Assembly: GCA_018400395.1 (NCBI GenBank)
Contig: JAGYMN010000064.1
Coordinates: 1-7,135, forward strand
DNA from: Actinomycetota bacterium
GTDB lineage: Bacteria > Actinomycetota > Humimicrobiia > Humimicrobiales > Humimicrobiaceae
Direction of reading: 5' to 3'
Length of the DNA stretch: 7,135 nt
The translations under genes and the position numbers were made by a program. Each line of letters begins with the position of its first letter. Positions within the stretch are counted from its first letter, which is position 1. This document shows positions 5,230 through 7,135 of this stretch, one piece after another. A model generated the notes under the pieces. It searched no databases. It was not told the DNA's origin and was given only the letters and a program-made list of their open reading frames with translations.

Positions 5230-5337
5230 ACCTACCTTAAAGCTTTTCTCGGGACTTCTAATCTTTAATTAAATATTTAAGTCTTTTCAAATTTAAAATT
5301 TAACTAAATCTTAGAGGTTGCCTTCTGCTCTAAGGTT
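5162..5337 (-). ncRNA. Candidate structured RNA (about 175 nt): small RNA or cis-regulatory leader, class unknown
   Basis: A strong promoter ends just upstream and predicts a 5' end near 5336. The first eight bases, AACCUUAG (5330-5337), are exactly complementary to CUAAGGUU near the 3' end (5192-5199), which would close the whole RNA. Inside lie GACUU/AAGUC (5279-5283 with 5253-5257), and AGCUU/AAGCU (5240-5244 with 5198-5202) enclosing GUAGGU/ACCUAC (5230-5235 with 5208-5213). The loop of the last stem pairs with the terminator-like 3' arm. A competing 5' hairpin, CUUAGAG/CUCUAAG, spans 5310-5334. The region has no ORF of note. I do not recognise T-box, 6S, SRP, TPP, SAM, cobalamin or M-box consensus. 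With no good promoter between it and the AhpD-like gene, a leader role is plausible. Confidence 0.45.
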
Positions 5338-5342
5338 TTTTA

Positions 5343-5371
5343 AATATATCAGAAAAAGATATCTATGTCAA
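5343..5371 (-). promoter_or_regulatory. Consensus sigma70-type promoter driving the structured RNA and possibly the AhpD-like gene
   Basis: On the minus strand TTGACA (5366-5371), a 17-base spacer and TATATT (5343-5348) form a near-perfect promoter, located after the ABC permease stop codon. Transcription should start near 5336, about 270 bases before the AhpD-like ATG. Confidence 0.82.
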
Positions 5372-5394
5372 TATGAAATTGAATTATAAACACT

Positions 5395-6186
5395 TTAATT
5401 TCTAATTTTCCACTTCGTAAGTATGTTTTCGCGGTCGAACTTCCTTACTGCTATCCTCAGGAGTATAGGGCAGAATATTAAAAGTGCCAGGCAGGCCAGA
5501 ATTAAATAGAAAATATTTATAAGAAAAAAACCTGCAAGCTGAAGGCCTATTACAAGGTATATGGGAAGTATTATAACAGATCCTATCCCCTGGGCTGATC
5601 TTATATCAGTAGATCTTGATGATACTATGGTGCCAAGCATTGTAAGTATAAATGATAGGATTGGACTAAGTATAAAAGCAACTATCAGCCATTCCAGTGT
5701 CGGAAGAGGAGCATAACCCATCTTTATGTAGAGAACCACATCAACCACCAGCGTAAGTAAAAGAAAATTAATTGTAGAGATTATAAATGCAGGTATCATT
5801 GAAGTAAGCGATTTCCCGAAAAGTAGCTCTCCGGTACTGACAGGGGTACTCAGAAGTGGTTCGAGAGTGTTGTTTTCCTTTTCCATAAGAATAGATGCAG
5901 GGGCAATAAGGCTGGGAACCATGGCAGGGATTATAAGTAAAAATATAAGGAGCTGTTTTACCATGAAATCTGCCAGGACTTTTTCAGGATTTTCCACCTG
6001 ACCGAATACTTTGCCTATAAATTCTGCAGTATCTTCATCGGCAAGGATTAAATCGCTTCCTATGGATATAAAAAGCGGCAGTCCGATTGAAAATATAACA
6101 GTTATAACCAGTATGGGCATCCATATATTTTTATTCTTTATAATTTCCTTTATTTCCTTTTTAAAGATTATAAGTGAATTTTTCAT
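5395..6186 (-). CDS. ABC-2 type transporter permease (NatB-like)
   Basis: A 263-residue integral membrane subunit of an ABC-2 exporter. An amphipathic, lysine-rich N-terminal segment (KKEIKEIIKNKN) precedes the first helix at about 22-42. An external loop of about 36 residues follows, then helices near 79-100, 130-153, 166-188, 203-222 and 224-246, the six-helix plan of the family. The cytoplasmic coupling segment SILMEKENNTLEPLLSTPVS (98-117), with its following ELLFGK, is the diagnostic ABC-2 permease motif. The start codon overlaps the stop of the ATPase gene as ATGA, with AGGAAAG just upstream, indicating translational coupling. The protein is shorter than full-length NatB, with a much reduced external domain. 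Sodium export, drug or peptide export are all possible; the substrate cannot be read from the sequence. Confidence 0.88.
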   Translation of the reverse strand: MKNSLIIFKKEIKEIIKNKNIWMPILVITVIFSIGLPLFISIGSDLILADEDTAEFIGKVFGQVENPEKVLADFMVKQLLIFLLIIPAMVPSLIAPASILMEKENNTLEPLLSTPVSTGELLFGKSLTSMIPAFIISTINFLLLTLVVDVVLYIKMGYAPLPTLEWLIVAFILSPILSFILTMLGTIVSSRSTDIRSAQGIGSVIILPIYLVIGLQLAGFFLINIFYLILACLALLIFCPILLRIAVRKFDRENILTKWKIRN

Positions 6187-7106
6187 CTTTCTTTCCTGTC
6201 TCGGATGAGTTCAAGATAAATGTCTTCCAGAGATGCCCTTATCTCATTTATATAAAGTATATCTATATTGTTTTTTATAAGTTCCCTTATTATCAGTGGA
6301 TTTGACTTAGCGGGATCCTCTACAGATATCAATGCCCTGTTGTCATTTATTTCTACATTTCTTACAGGGTTTATACTTTCCAGAAGCTCCCTGTACCCTG
6401 CGGCATTATCTTTGAACACAAGCTCGATCCTTTTATTATTATCCTGTTCCTGCAGCTCGGCAAGTGATGCTATTTTTATTATTTTCCTTTTGATAAAACA
6501 TACCCGGTCTGAAAGCGAGGATGCTTCATTGAGATTATGCGTACATAGAAAGACCGTAATTTTTTCCTGTTTTAAGCTTTCAATAAAACTTCTTACCATA
6601 TGTGCACTTTCAGGATCAAGACCTGCTGTAGGCTCGTCCAGCAGCAATATTTTAGGTTCATGAATAAGAGCCCTGCAGAGAGCCAGCTTCTGCTTCATTC
6701 CTTTTGAATAAGTGCCTGCGGGATCATCTTTTCTTTCCCATAGCCCAAACATCTTTAAATACTTCTCTATATTTGAATTCTTTTTATGTTCGGCAGTATC
6801 ATAAAAACTGGAGAAATACCTGAGATTTTCATACGCAGATATCTTTTCGTAAAGGCCCGGTGATTCAGTAAGAAGACCCGTGATTGAACGTATATATGCA
6901 CCGTCTGCTGAGGGGTTTCTACCGTCAATATCTATATTGCCTGACGTAGGGCTGATGAGGGCGGCCAGCATCCTTATGGTTGTAGTCTTACCTGCCCCGT
7001 TAGGGCCAAGAAAACCAAAAATCTCACTATCTTTAATATTAAATGATATATCTTCTACGGCAGTTAACGATCCAAATTTTTTTGTTAATCCTTGTACAGC
7101 TATCAT
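6183..7106 (-). CDS. ABC transporter ATP-binding protein (NatA-like)
   Basis: A 307-residue ATPase that powers the permease encoded immediately after it. It has Walker A GPNGAGKTT (34-42), the variant signature YSKGMKQKLALCRAL (133-147), Walker B ILLLDEPTAGLDP (153-165) and the H-loop THNL (His190). The Q-loop region reads GLLTESPGLYEKISAYENL, the form seen in NatA and related ABC-2 ATPases, where the canonical Gln is not obvious. The final 90 residues (from about 220) form the extra C-terminal domain typical of this subgroup. MIAVQGLTKKFG is the expected N-terminus, so the ATG at 7106 is preferred, but no Shine-Dalgarno is visible in the AT-rich 29 bases upstream and the frame stays open to the window edge. 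The promoter lies outside the window. Confidence 0.92.
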   Translation of the reverse strand: MIAVQGLTKKFGSLTAVEDISFNIKDSEIFGFLGPNGAGKTTTIRMLAALISPTSGNIDIDGRNPSADGAYIRSITGLLTESPGLYEKISAYENLRYFSSFYDTAEHKKNSNIEKYLKMFGLWERKDDPAGTYSKGMKQKLALCRALIHEPKILLLDEPTAGLDPESAHMVRSFIESLKQEKITVFLCTHNLNEASSLSDRVCFIKRKIIKIASLAELQEQDNNKRIELVFKDNAAGYRELLESINPVRNVEINDNRALISVEDPAKSNPLIIRELIKNNIDILYINEIRASLEDIYLELIRDRKER

Positions 7107-7135
7107 AAAAAAAATTTTAAATATTTTACTGAAAA

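Noticed and set aside
5223..5246. T-box leader signature, suggested by AAGUGGUUGG in the structured RNA.
   Set aside because: The T-box core GGGUGGNACCGCG is absent, there is no recognisable specifier or AG bulge, and the downstream gene is not an aminoacyl-tRNA or amino-acid gene.
5310..5341. Plus-strand terminator: CTTAGAG/CTCTAAG stem followed by GTTTTTT.
   Set aside because: No plus-strand gene precedes it, and the T-run coincides with the A-rich start of the minus-strand transcript. Better explained as part of the minus-strand RNA's 5' hairpin and promoter edge, although an antisense RNA is not excluded.

Overview
The window is a low-GC bacterial segment in which every supportable protein-coding gene reads on the minus strand, so gene order is read from right to left. 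Intergenic DNA is very AT-rich, while the genes are moderately so. Strict sigma70-type promoters (TTGACA/TATAAT-like), several good Shine-Dalgarno sites and a Bacillus-style 7-1-7 Fur box suggest a low-GC, probably anaerobic bacterium of Firmicutes-like character. The sequence alone does not fix the phylum.

Right end (7106 to 5395): a two-gene ABC-2 exporter, an ATPase and a six-helix permease overlapping by ATGA, of the NatA/NatB general type. Its promoter lies outside the window. Middle right (5371 to 4711): a consensus promoter (TTGACA-N17-TATATT), a structured region of about 175 nt ending in a terminator-like hairpin and U-run, and then an AhpD-like (carboxymuconolactone decarboxylase family) gene. 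The structured region is either a stand-alone small RNA or an attenuation/riboswitch-type leader. I could not match it to a known RNA class.

Centre (4541 to 1890): a Fur-family regulator with a Fur-like operator just downstream of its own promoter; a formate/nitrite transporter (FNT) gene with a Fur-like box in its promoter, followed closely by a VOC-fold gene; and a second, paralogous VOC gene with its own near-consensus promoter and an almost perfect 31-bp palindrome containing the exact 7-1-7 Fur box. These look like one small regulon. The Fur-family protein keeps both structural CxxC zinc pairs but has lost the usual regulatory histidines, so what it senses is an open question. The two VOC genes share a 62-nt stretch that is almost identical in DNA.

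Left end (1657 to 1): a PHP-domain phosphoesterase of unknown substrate, then AT-rich DNA, then a 36-codon open fragment running off the window edge. The fragment matches the conserved HYIK..LD..FG..NF..EI.W block of Type III Mod-like DNA methyltransferases but has no N-terminal half upstream, so it looks like a 5'-truncated remnant.
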